DNA of 64,000 nt from contig JASGHK010000005.1 in assembly GCA_049841135.1 (NCBI GenBank), positions 2,728,001 to 2,792,000 on the forward strand, read 5' to 3'. Position 1 is the stretch's first letter, and each line of letters begins with the position of its first letter. The position numbers and the translations under genes were made by a program. The notes under the pieces were generated by a model. That model was not told where the DNA came from, made no database searches, and saw only the letters and a program-made list of their open reading frames with translations. Below, one piece after another: positions 7,686 through 15,903 of the stretch. This DNA is from JACRCT01 sp049841135. Lineage in GTDB: Bacteria; Myxococcota; Myxococcia; Myxococcales; UBA5297.

Positions 7686-9395
7686 CTACTTCTTCTTCGC
7701 AGGTGCCGGCGCTGCCGCCTTCGCCGCCAACGGCCGCGGCGTGTAGGGCGGCTTCTCGAAGTCGGCGTTGGTCTTCTGCAGCTCCAGCATCTTGATGAGC
7801 GTCGAGGGCGCGACTGCGCTGGTGCGCTGGTTGCGCAGGTCGACGTTGGCCACCGTCGGGTCGTCGCCCAGTCCCTCGATGTCCTTGAGGACGCGGAAGC
7901 TGGTCGGCTTGAAGGTGTACCCGCGCACCGCCTCCTTGCGGCCGTCCGCGTAGACCCGGTAGATGGCGGTGGGCATGGGCAGCACCACCTCGTTCATCCG
8001 GCCCCAGCGCATGCCCATCGAGGTGTCGAAGTCCTCGACCACGATGCCGTAGTCGTAGTCCTCCTCCTTGGCCAGCTCGAGCAGGCGCTTGGTGAGCGCG
8101 GCCACCGGCTGCGCGGCCTTGGTCTCCACGAACAGATTGGCCGCGGCGCCCTCGCCGTTTCGCGAGTGGCCGTTGGTCTGCTTGATGAGCTTCGTGGGCA
8201 CGCGGCTCATGTAATAGGCCTTGAGCACGCCGTCCTCGACCAAGGTCAGCGGCACCGGCCGGACCGAGTCGTCGTCGACCGGGAAGTGGCCGAGCAGCGG
8301 GACGCCCTTGAAGGCCGTCTGGAGCGGGTCGTCGCGGACGGTGAGGATCTTGGCCGCGATGTGCTTGCCCACGCGGTCGACGAGGCGCCCCTGGCGGGCC
8401 GCGCCCAGCTCGTCGCGCGGGTGGCCCAACGGCTCGCCCAGCGTCGACAGGTAGAAGAGCGCCGCCGCCTCGCCGGTGAAGAGCACCGGGCCCGCATAGT
8501 CCTCGGTGGGCACCGGGGCCGCCGCCAGCTCCTCGAGCCGCTTGGCCACGCCCTCGGCCGCCTTGAGGATCTCGGCGTCGGTGGGCAGGTCCTTCTCGGA
8601 GCGGCCGTACTTCTCCCAGCTCGCCTGCAGCTCCATGCCGTCGGCGGCCTGGGTGCCGGCGGTGATGGAGAGCTGGATGAGCTGCTCGGGGAAGCGGTGC
8701 TTGGCGCCCTCGGTGGAGACGAAGTACTGGTGGCTGGTCGAGGCGCGCAGCGACACGCGGCAGGTGTGGGTGGTGGGGTGGTCGCGGAAGACGGCGGAGG
8801 CCAGCTTGACGGTCTTCGTCCAGCGGTCGCGGTCCAGCATCAGGCTCTCGCGCGGCAAGAGCAGCGAGACGACCTCGGCCGGGGTGAAGTCCGCGGGGCG
8901 GTCCTTGACCTCGGTCGTCTGCAGGAAGGCGCGCTTCTTGGCGATGTTCTCGGCGGCCTTCTTGTAGCGGTCGTCGAACTGCAGCCACAGCGCGTGGCGG
9001 AGCGCGTCGTAGTCCGGCTCGCTGGGGATGCCCTGGCCGCGGCGGAAGCCGCCGCCCCAGAAGTCGTCGACGAAGTTGGTGTTGTCCAGGCTCATCTCGC
9101 CGACGCGGACCTGCGTCTCCAAGAGCGAGCGCTTGCCGCCGTCGCGGGAGAGCAGGGCGCCGAACGCGGCGCTGACCTCGAAGCCCTCGGTGTCCTGGGC
9201 GAAGCCGCCGACCCAGTAGGGCTTGTCCAGCTTGTCCATCGAGAGCGTCTTGGCGCGGGCGACCTCGTCCTCGAGCGCCTTGAGCACGACGTCGCTGTCG
9301 GCGGCAGGCTGGGCGACGCCCTTCTCGGCGGCGAAGGCGGACGAGGCAAGGAGCGTGGAGAGGCAGAGGATTGCGGTCAGGAGGCGGGCGTCCAT
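7686..9395 (-). CDS. Secreted TldD/PmbA-family protein without the HExxxH motif
   Basis: 569 residues with a Sec signal peptide (ILCLSTLLASSAFAAEKG). The overall pattern matches the TldD/PmbA (TldE) family: DNTNFVDDFW and the central PVLFTGEAAALFYLSTLGEPLGHPR, then DDSVRPVPLTLVEDGVLKAYYMSRVPT and GHSRNGEGAAANLFVE. At the place where an active TldD carries HExxxH this protein reads YLSTLGEPLGH, so the zinc-binding His and Glu are gone. Its ATG overlaps the stop of the upstream paralogue as TGATG (a GTG three bases earlier is possible). This looks like the non-catalytic partner of a TldD/TldE-type heterodimer. The C-terminal tail is Ala/Pro/Lys-rich. Confidence 0.82.
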   Translation of the reverse strand: MDARLLTAILCLSTLLASSAFAAEKGVAQPAADSDVVLKALEDEVARAKTLSMDKLDKPYWVGGFAQDTEGFEVSAAFGALLSRDGGKRSLLETQVRVGEMSLDNTNFVDDFWGGGFRRGQGIPSEPDYDALRHALWLQFDDRYKKAAENIAKKRAFLQTTEVKDRPADFTPAEVVSLLLPRESLMLDRDRWTKTVKLASAVFRDHPTTHTCRVSLRASTSHQYFVSTEGAKHRFPEQLIQLSITAGTQAADGMELQASWEKYGRSEKDLPTDAEILKAAEGVAKRLEELAAAPVPTEDYAGPVLFTGEAAALFYLSTLGEPLGHPRDELGAARQGRLVDRVGKHIAAKILTVRDDPLQTAFKGVPLLGHFPVDDDSVRPVPLTLVEDGVLKAYYMSRVPTKLIKQTNGHSRNGEGAAANLFVETKAAQPVAALTKRLLELAKEEDYDYGIVVEDFDTSMGMRWGRMNEVVLPMPTAIYRVYADGRKEAVRGYTFKPTSFRVLKDIEGLGDDPTVANVDLRNQRTSAVAPSTLIKMLELQKTNADFEKPPYTPRPLAAKAAAPAPAKKK

Positions 9396-11155
9396 CACTT
9401 CACCTCCTTGGCGACCGGCGCGGCGGCAGGGGCGGGCTGGGAGAGGGGGGGCGGCAACAGCGGCGGCCGGTCAGCGCCCTTGGCGCGCCGCTCGACCTCG
9501 ATCTCCTTGAGCAGCAGGGAGGGGGCCACGGCGGAGACGGGGATGAAGCCCGATTCGGCGCCGCAGAAGCCGTTGAAGACCGAGTAGTCGTCTCCGGTGG
9601 AGAGGATGTTCTCGAGAGACTGCAGGGGAGTTCCCACGAGGTCGACGCCGCGCACCAGCTCGTCGGGGCGGCCGTCGGCGTAGACGCGGTGGACGACCAG
9701 CGGCAGCACCTTGAAGGCCTGCGGCAGGTCGCCGGTGCGGGTCATGGTGAAGCCGCCGGAGATCTCCTGGAACACCAGGCCGTAGGGCTTGCCCCTCTTC
9801 TGCACCTCGGCGATGAGCTCCTTGCGAAGCTCGGGGTAGCTGACCTGCCTGGCCGACTGGACGATGAGGTTGCCCTGGCGGGCGACGGGCTCGGCGCCGG
9901 GCTGCGCGCGGCCGTGGCCGTTGGACTTGGGGAAGCCGGCGATGGGCGTGCGGCTCATCAGGAAGCTCTTGAGCACGCCGGCCTCGACCAGGCTCACCTT
10001 CTGCGCCGCCACGCCCTCGTCGTCGAACTGGTAAGCGCCGTTGAGCGGGGTCTTGCCGTAGAACTTCTGGGTCGGGTCGTCGACGACGCTGATGAACTCC
10101 GGGACGATGCGCTGGTTCACCTTCTTGGTGAAGGTGTGCCCCTCGTCGTCGTCCTTCTGCCGGTGGCCCTCGATGCGGTGCCCGAAGATCTCGTGGAAGA
10201 AGACCGCCGCGGCGCGGTTGGTGATGATCGCCGGGCCGGAGTAGGGCTCGACCACCGGCGCCGCGCGCAGCGACTCGATGCGGGCGATGACGTCCTTCAC
10301 CTTGGCCTCGATCTGCGCGTCCGTCGGCAGCGCCTCCGGCTTGTCGGCGTCGAGCTCGTCGTACAGCTCGAGGTCCATGCCGTCGTCGCTCTTGACCGTC
10401 GCGGCGATCATGATCCGCACGAAGAAGCGCGGCTCGCGCACGCGGCTGCCCTCGCTGTCGACGAAGTAGTGCGTCCAGCTCCCGCCCTGCAGGCTCACCT
10501 GGGAGTTGAGGATGAGCGGGTGCGTCTTGAAGAGCGCGGAGGCCTTCTTGAGCTTGTCCTTCCACGCCTTGCGGTCGAAGGTGTCGGCGGCCTTCTTGCC
10601 CAGGGAGACCACCGGCTTCTCCTCGGAGAAGTCGTCGGCGCGGTCCTCCTCCTCGACCTTCACGCGCTTGTTGGCCTTGACCTTGATGAGCTGCTTGGCG
10701 GCGCCCTTGTAGGCGCGGTCGGTCTCCTTCCACAGGGCGATCTGCAGCGCGCCGGGGTCGTCCTCGATGGGCAGCTGGGTGCGCTCGTAATAGCGGTCGC
10801 CCCAGCCGAAGCTGCCGCGGACCTTGTGGGTGTTGTCCAGCTGCCGGCTGCCGACGCGCGCCGCGACGTACAGGCGCCGCGCCCGTCCCGAGGTCGCCTC
10901 GTCGCCGCCGGCGTAGTCCTCGATGGCCCCGAAGCTGGCGCTGTCCATGAACCAGCGGCCGTCGCTGACGCGGTAGGAGAGGTAGTAGAGCGGCTCGTCG
11001 CCCTGGCCCTTCAGGTTCGTCTGGGAGCGCTGCAGCTCGTCGACCAGGGCCTTGAGGAGCGCGTCGTCGTCCTTGGCGGCGGCGGCGGCGGCCGGCGCGG
11101 GGAGCGCCAGCGGCGCGGCGAGCGCGGCCAACAGGAGAAGGACCGTCTTCGGCAT
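9395..11155 (-). CDS. Secreted TldD-family metalloprotease
   Basis: 586 residues from MPKTVLLLL, which begins a clean signal peptide (LAALAAPLALPAPAAAAAA). The open frame extends hundreds of codons upstream but has no family features there. The core has the TldD zinc motif HEIFGHRIEG at about 321-330 (His321, Glu322, His326), preceded by PAIITNRAAAVFF. It continues FDDEGVAAQKVSLVEAGVLKSFLMSRTPI and a C-terminal GFCGAESGFIPVSAVAPSLLL. TldD-type enzymes degrade small unfolded peptides, usually as a cytoplasmic heterodimer with TldE. Here both members carry export signals, which is unusual. It is the first gene of a two-gene minus-strand operon. Confidence 0.87.
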   Translation of the reverse strand: MPKTVLLLLAALAAPLALPAPAAAAAAKDDDALLKALVDELQRSQTNLKGQGDEPLYYLSYRVSDGRWFMDSASFGAIEDYAGGDEATSGRARRLYVAARVGSRQLDNTHKVRGSFGWGDRYYERTQLPIEDDPGALQIALWKETDRAYKGAAKQLIKVKANKRVKVEEEDRADDFSEEKPVVSLGKKAADTFDRKAWKDKLKKASALFKTHPLILNSQVSLQGGSWTHYFVDSEGSRVREPRFFVRIMIAATVKSDDGMDLELYDELDADKPEALPTDAQIEAKVKDVIARIESLRAAPVVEPYSGPAIITNRAAAVFFHEIFGHRIEGHRQKDDDEGHTFTKKVNQRIVPEFISVVDDPTQKFYGKTPLNGAYQFDDEGVAAQKVSLVEAGVLKSFLMSRTPIAGFPKSNGHGRAQPGAEPVARQGNLIVQSARQVSYPELRKELIAEVQKRGKPYGLVFQEISGGFTMTRTGDLPQAFKVLPLVVHRVYADGRPDELVRGVDLVGTPLQSLENILSTGDDYSVFNGFCGAESGFIPVSAVAPSLLLKEIEVERRAKGADRPPLLPPPLSQPAPAAAPVAKEVK

Positions 11156-11332
11156 GGGGCAGGAGCCTTTCTGTCTAGGTCTTGCTGGGAGGTGGCAGGC
11201 GGCTGCTGCGGCCTGCCCGCGGCGGCCGACTCTACACCGCCCGTTGTGGAAGAGAAGAAGGACACCGGCTGGGACCGGCGGTTCCAGCGCTCGTCTATAC
11301 TCCCGGGGGTCGGGCGGCATTCCGGAGGCAAC

Positions 11333-11929
11333 ATGAACGGGGGTTCGAGACGGGTGCACGCCTATCTGCAGGCACTCCCGAACGGGGCGGCGTCGTACCC
11401 GGAGTGCAAGGCGAAGGCGTCGGCCTACCGTGAGGCGCTCAGCTGGCGGCCGCTGCCCAAGTCGATCAGCTGGCTGCCGCCCGAGCTGACCGAGCTCGTC
11501 CTCGCGCCGCCGCCGATGAACTCGTGGATCCCCGAGGTGCAGGCGATGGCCATGGGGCTGGCCATCGCCGACCACCACGACCTGTCCGACCGCGAGTTCG
11601 TGACGATGATCTACGACTTGTCCAAGGCGCTCCTGGGCAGCCCGACCTACCGCTACCTGATGTCCGCCGACGACCTGGGCGCGATGCTCAAGCACGCGCA
11701 CCTGCGCTGGACGGCGATGCACCAGGGCATCGGGCTCAAGGCGGACGAGGTGGGCCCGCACGGCTGCGCCTTCCAGATGAGCTTCCCGGCGAGGCTCTAC
11801 GACGAGCTGCTCTTGAGGGCCTACGCAGCGACGTTCAAGGCCGGGCTGGACATGACCGGCCGCAGCGGAATCGAGGTCGAGCTGACGGGCTTCGGGGAGA
11901 CGTCGGCGCAGTTCGCGGCGCGCTGGTGA
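11333..11929 (+). CDS. DUF2378-like (myxobacterial paralogous family) protein
   Basis: 198 residues, starting at the ATG behind a GGAGGCA ribosome site. It is a soluble alpha/beta protein with a helical middle (FVTMIYDLSKALLGSPTYRYL) and a C-terminal segment RLYDELLLRAYAATFKAGLDMTG that ends in a beta strand and AARW. Length and C-terminal layout resemble the Myxococcus paralogous family DUF2378 (TIGR02265), whose role is unknown. The match is by overall impression rather than a diagnostic motif. It is transcribed divergently from the TldD pair, with 177 bases between. Confidence 0.6.
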   Translation: MNGGSRRVHAYLQALPNGAASYPECKAKASAYREALSWRPLPKSISWLPPELTELVLAPPPMNSWIPEVQAMAMGLAIADHHDLSDREFVTMIYDLSKALLGSPTYRYLMSADDLGAMLKHAHLRWTAMHQGIGLKADEVGPHGCAFQMSFPARLYDELLLRAYAATFKAGLDMTGRSGIEVELTGFGETSAQFAARW

Positions 11930-12000
11930 GCCGGAGCAGCCCCTGCACAAGGTATGTCAGCATCCACCGACACGGACCGCAATGCTCCGAAGCCGCTGAG

Positions 12001-12673
12001 CTAGGCGCCGGAGGTCGCGGCCTTGGCGGGGTGGGTCCGGGCGTAGTCGCGGATGCGGCACAGGAAGCTCGACCATGCTCGGCACCTCCCCCAGCACCGG
12101 GCCGCGCGGCGCCTCCGGCGTGCCGTAGGCCAGCAGAGCGTTCGCGGTCCCCAGGGCGCCGCCGTCGACCCAGGACTCGGAGAACTCGAGGAAGCGGGCG
12201 AGGTCGCGACCGAGGTCGCTCGCGAACAGGTCGCGCACCACGGCCTCCTGGCCGGTCTCGGTCACCACCCGCTTGTCGCCGACGGGCGTGCCGTCCACCA
12301 GCTTCTCGCGGAGGGTGCGGGGATGGGCGCCCGTGAACCCGCCGCCGGTGACCTCGTCCTGTCTGGTCTGGGAGTAGCTGGGGATGTAGAGCGTGAAGGG
12401 CAGCTTCTCGGGGAGCGTCGCGCGGACCGAGAACTCCATCTCGCGGTCGGGCAGCTGCACCTGGACGGCGCACCCGGCGACCGTGCCTCGCCACCGCCCA
12501 GGGGATTCCTGGGTGAGCCCCAGCGTGCGCGCTTCGTGATCGATCTGCCGCTCCCAGGCCAGGCGAGCCTTCTTGCGCGCAGACTCCTCGCACAGCGTGT
12601 CGAAGAGCGGCCACGCGAACGGGACCACGAAGAGCGCGAACAGAATTCCCAGTACGACCAGGAACGTCCCCAT
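12001..12673 (-). CDS. Membrane-anchored protein of unknown function, frameshift near C-terminus
   Basis: The start at 12673 (MGTFLVVLGILFALFVVPFAWPLF) gives an N-terminal membrane anchor followed by a soluble domain of about 190 residues. That domain has a charged helix (ARKKARLAWERQIDHEARTLGL) and beta-rich parts (GTVAGCAVQVQLPDREMEFSV). Near 12075 the frame has to shift once: then LCRIRDYARTHPAKAATSGA leads to a TAG at 12001, whereas the unshifted frame runs on as Arg-rich nonsense. No family recognised. It shares orientation with the methyltransferase gene upstream (135-base gap), so co-transcription is possible but not obvious. Confidence 0.55.
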
Positions 12674-12807
12674 GTGCTTTTCCCAAGGTCGGCTCGAACC
12701 CGGCAGGTCGGCGACCCTCCCTCCAAAGACGAGCGACAGGGTACACCAGGGAAGTGTGCAAATGCGCGCGCAATGTGCGGGTCCGGGATCCGCGACCCGC
12801 GAGGCGG

Positions 12808-13584
12808 CTACGGACGGAGCCGCACCTCGGCGATGAGGAACGGGCTCGTGGCGGGGTCGAGTGGCGAGCGCTGGTAGTCGCCCCACCAGCGCTCGACCTG
12901 CAGTCCCTGCTGCAGGGCGAGCCTCTCGAACTGCTCCGCGGTCAGCAGCCGGAAGCGCACCGGTAGGTCGTGCTCCTGCGACACGGCGCCGTCCTGCTCG
13001 AGCACTCGGTAGCGCTGCACCCCCGAGGCGAGCTGGCACGTGGCGTCGTAGGCGAACCGGGCCGAGACGTGGAGCCTCTGCGACGAGCCGGGGATGGGCA
13101 CGGCGCCGAAGTCCTTCCAGACCCCATCGAGCTGCGGGGCTCGCACCGCGGGGTTGTGGAGCGAGAGCACCAGGCGGCCGCCGGGGCGCAGCGCTCGCCC
13201 GATCGAGGCGAGGCCGGCCCGCTGATCCTCCTCGGAGGCCAGCTCTGCGAAGGACTGGAAGCCGATGAAGACGGCGTCGAAGGTGCGCTCGAAGGGGAGC
13301 GCTCGCGCGTCCGCACAGACGAGGTCTGCCGCGAGCGTCTCGGCCCTGAGCTTCCTGGCGAACTGCTCCAACTGGCCGAGCGAATAGTCGGCACAGGTCA
13401 ACGCGATTCCGGCGCGGAGGACGGGCAGCGAGAGCCGGCCGGTGCCGCACATCAACTCGAGCTTCGGTCCGGCGAAGCGGCCCGCCTCCTCGACCCAGAA
13501 ATCACAATCGAGGCTCGTGCGGACGAACAGATCGTACCAGTGGGCGACCGGGTCGAAGTCGATGCTGCGCGGCTGGGAGGTCAT
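12808..13584 (-). CDS. Class I SAM-dependent methyltransferase
   Basis: 258 residues of a Rossmann-type methyltransferase. Motif I reads LELMCGTGRLSLPVLRAG (with Met-Cys where many have Asp-x-Gly). Motif II is the acidic end of strand 2 at ALTCADYS, and motif III follows in VCADARALPF. The FDAVFIGFQSF strand and the GRALRPGGRLVLSLHNP post-motif are also present. The N-terminal VAHWYDLFVRTSLDCDFW is typical of small-molecule or O/N-methyltransferases of the Methyltransf_25 type. Its substrate cannot be inferred, and its neighbours give no pathway. Confidence 0.85.
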   Translation of the reverse strand: MTSQPRSIDFDPVAHWYDLFVRTSLDCDFWVEEAGRFAGPKLELMCGTGRLSLPVLRAGIALTCADYSLGQLEQFARKLRAETLAADLVCADARALPFERTFDAVFIGFQSFAELASEEDQRAGLASIGRALRPGGRLVLSLHNPAVRAPQLDGVWKDFGAVPIPGSSQRLHVSARFAYDATCQLASGVQRYRVLEQDGAVSQEHDLPVRFRLLTAEQFERLALQQGLQVERWWGDYQRSPLDPATSPFLIAEVRLRP

Positions 13585-13874
13585 GGGAAAGCAAAGCCAA
13601 TGAGTTCGATAAGTTGAACGAATCGAGGACCAGTTCGGTCCCAGCGTCTCTCACGTTCCCCGAAAAGGGCAAATGTGGGGTCGTTCAAAGACGCATCCTC
13701 AATGAATCCCAATGGTTGCCACCTCTGTTCACGAACCGACTTTTCGCTCCCGTCGGGGTTTCCCCCATCCAGGGGTTGCGCCCCCATTGCGAAATCCGGG
13801 GGTGAAGCAGTAACCTGCGCGCGCTTTACGGTCGCAGCCTCGGATACAGGGGACCAGTTCGAGGAGAACCGAAA

Positions 13875-14267
13875 ATGCCTCACGTACTGCTCATCGACGA
13901 CGACCAGGATCTTGTGGCGGGGAACAAGCTGGCGTTGGAGAAGAAGGGCTTCAAAGTCTCGGTCGCCTACAACGGCGTCGAAGGCTACAAGGCCCTGGAG
14001 ACGACCTCGCCGGACGTCGTGGTGCTGGACTGCATGATGGAGGAGTTCACCTCCGGATTCGAAGTCGCCCACGACATGTCCATCAAGTACCCGAACCTCC
14101 CGATCATCATGGTCACGGGGGTCCACGAGCACATGAGCTCGGACTGGAAGTTCGGGCCCGGCGACAAGGACTGGTTGCCGATCCACAAGTGGCTCGAGAA
14201 GCCGCTCCCCCCCGCCAAGCTCATCGAGAACATCGAGGAGCTGCTCAAGGCGGCCCCCAAGAAGTGA
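13875..14267 (+). CDS. Stand-alone response regulator receiver protein
   Basis: A 130-residue single receiver domain with no output domain. It has the acidic pocket IDDDQD, the phosphoacceptor in VVVLDCMMEE (Asp at about residue 54), the Thr of MVTGVHEH, and Lys in KWLEKPLPPAKL. The insert SSDWKFGPGDKDWLPIHKW between strands 4 and 5 is longer than in CheY. It lies 148 bases before the hydrogenase operon and in the same direction. A 7-bp inverted repeat (14266-14281) overlaps its stop. No histidine kinase is nearby. A regulatory or phospho-relay role for the hydrogenase operon is suggested by position only. Confidence 0.85.
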   Translation: MPHVLLIDDDQDLVAGNKLALEKKGFKVSVAYNGVEGYKALETTSPDVVVLDCMMEEFTSGFEVAHDMSIKYPNLPIIMVTGVHEHMSSDWKFGPGDKDWLPIHKWLEKPLPPAKLIENIEELLKAAPKK

Positions 14268-14415
14268 CCTGACCTCAGGTCCTCCTAGGACGGTACCTGC
14301 CGGGCATCCTTCGACCAGCATCAGGGGCGGGCTCTATGGCTTCCAAAATCGTTACGGAACTCACGACGGCTCGCGACTGCCACGGGCACGAGTGCGTTCG
14401 AAAGCGCGGTGACTC

Positions 14416-15903
14416 ATGACGACTCTCCAGACCCTCCTCGCGCTCTGCGTCGCCGTCCCGGTGGTCGGCTCGCTGGCGCTGCCCGCGCTCGGGAAGCTGT
14501 CCGAGGGGGCGCGCAACTGGGCTGCGCTGTTGTGCGTGGTCTTCTCCATGGTCTGCGCGTTCGCGCTCTTGCCGGACGTCTGGCAGGGCGGGACGACGAA
14601 GTTGACCCTCGCCGGGGTCGACGTGCTGTTCGCTGACAAGCTGGCGGTGTTCATGGCGCTGGTCTCTACCAGCGTCGGGTCGGTCATCGTCTACTACTCG
14701 TGGGGCTACATCGCCGAGTTCGAACACCGCAACGAGTACTACTTCATGGTGGTGCTCTTCCTGGGCTCGATGATGGGCCTGGTCTTCGCGCGCAACCTGA
14801 TCTTCCTCTACCTCTTCTGGGAGATCACCGCGCTCGCGTGCTGGCGTCTCATCGGCTTCTTCCGCGAGAAGGCGTACGTGCTGCGCGCCGACAAGGCGTT
14901 CCTCATCACCGTCTTCGGCGCGGTGATGATGCTCCTGGGCTTCATCGACGTCGGCGCCCAGTACGGGACGTTCGACCTCGGCAAGCTGCAGGGAAAGCCG
15001 GTCAGCGACCTCGCGGTGACGCTGATGCTCTTCGGCATCCTGGCCAAGTCCGCGACGCTGCCGCTGCACACCTGGCTGCCGGACGCCGGCGTCGCGCCCT
15101 CGCCGGTCACGGCGCTCCTCCACGCGGCGGTGCTGGTCAAGATCGGCGTCTACGTCTTCGCGCGCCTGCTGGTCGCCACCTTCGACGTCAGCCCGTTGTG
15201 GCACGAGGTCGTGCCCTGGATCGCCGGGGCGAGCGCGCTCGTCTCCGCGTGCGCCGCGCTCATCGACACCGACATGAAGCGGATCATCGCCTACTCCACC
15301 GTCAGCCAGATCGGCTTCATCTTCCTGGGACTGGCGACGGACAACGAGATGGCCGTCGGCGGCGGCCTGCTCTACATCCTGATGCACGGCATCGCCAAGG
15401 GCGGGCTGTTCCTGTGCGCGGGCATCGTCGAGCACGGCACGCACACCAAGGACATCACCAAGATGGGCGGGCTCATCAAGAGCATGCCCATCACGGCCAT
15501 CAGCTTCGCGCTGTGCGCCTTCTCGGTGATGGGCATCCCGCCGTTCGGCGGCTTCTTCAGCAAGTACCTCGTCATCACCGGGGCGGTGACGAACGGCCAG
15601 CTGGCGGTGGCGCTGACCTTCGTCTTCGGCGCCTTCCTGACCATCCTCTACCTCTTCCGGGTCTTCACGCGGATCTTCCTCGGTGAGCCGGGCAGCGCGG
15701 TCGCCGGCCACGAGACGCACGAGGGCTCGCGCGAGATGGTGATCAGCGTGGCGACCCTGGCGGTGCTGGCGCTCGTCAGCGGCCTGCTCGTCACCTTCCC
15801 GTCGCAGTTCGCCGAGAAGGCGGCCCACGAGATGCGGGGCCGCGCCGGGAACGCGGCGGCCCTCCCCCAGGTGAAGAACCACGAGATGAGGGCTTCGCGA
15901 TGA
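14416..15903 (+). CDS. Hydrogenase antiporter-like membrane subunit 1 (NuoL/MrpA-like)
   Basis: A 495-residue polytopic protein of the proton-conducting transporter family (Proton_antipo_M). It has the hallmark charged helices: Glu in LFWEITALACW, Lys in AKSATLPLHTWLPDA, and DTDMKRIIAYSTVSQIGF. The discontinuous-helix region is HGIAKGGLFLCAGIV. Such subunits move H+ or Na+ when the peripheral arm transfers electrons. It is the first structural gene of the hydrogenase operon, and its end overlaps the next gene by ATGA. At 495 residues it is short for NuoL and lacks the long lateral helix. It is closer in size to the NuoM/MrpD group, so the L-like label reflects gene order more than sequence. 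Confidence 0.9.
   Translation: MTTLQTLLALCVAVPVVGSLALPALGKLSEGARNWAALLCVVFSMVCAFALLPDVWQGGTTKLTLAGVDVLFADKLAVFMALVSTSVGSVIVYYSWGYIAEFEHRNEYYFMVVLFLGSMMGLVFARNLIFLYLFWEITALACWRLIGFFREKAYVLRADKAFLITVFGAVMMLLGFIDVGAQYGTFDLGKLQGKPVSDLAVTLMLFGILAKSATLPLHTWLPDAGVAPSPVTALLHAAVLVKIGVYVFARLLVATFDVSPLWHEVVPWIAGASALVSACAALIDTDMKRIIAYSTVSQIGFIFLGLATDNEMAVGGGLLYILMHGIAKGGLFLCAGIVEHGTHTKDITKMGGLIKSMPITAISFALCAFSVMGIPPFGGFFSKYLVITGAVTNGQLAVALTFVFGAFLTILYLFRVFTRIFLGEPGSAVAGHETHEGSREMVISVATLAVLALVSGLLVTFPSQFAEKAAHEMRGRAGNAAALPQVKNHEMRASR

Noticed and set aside
9395..11950. An 851-residue TldD protein starting at 11950
   Set aside because: The first 265 residues are antisense to the DUF2378-like gene and lack family pattern. 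A signal peptide starts at 11155.
13585..13874. Sigma-54 promoter before the receiver gene
   Set aside because: GG and GC elements occur by chance in this GC-rich stretch, but no TGGCAC-N5-TTGC pattern with correct spacing was found.
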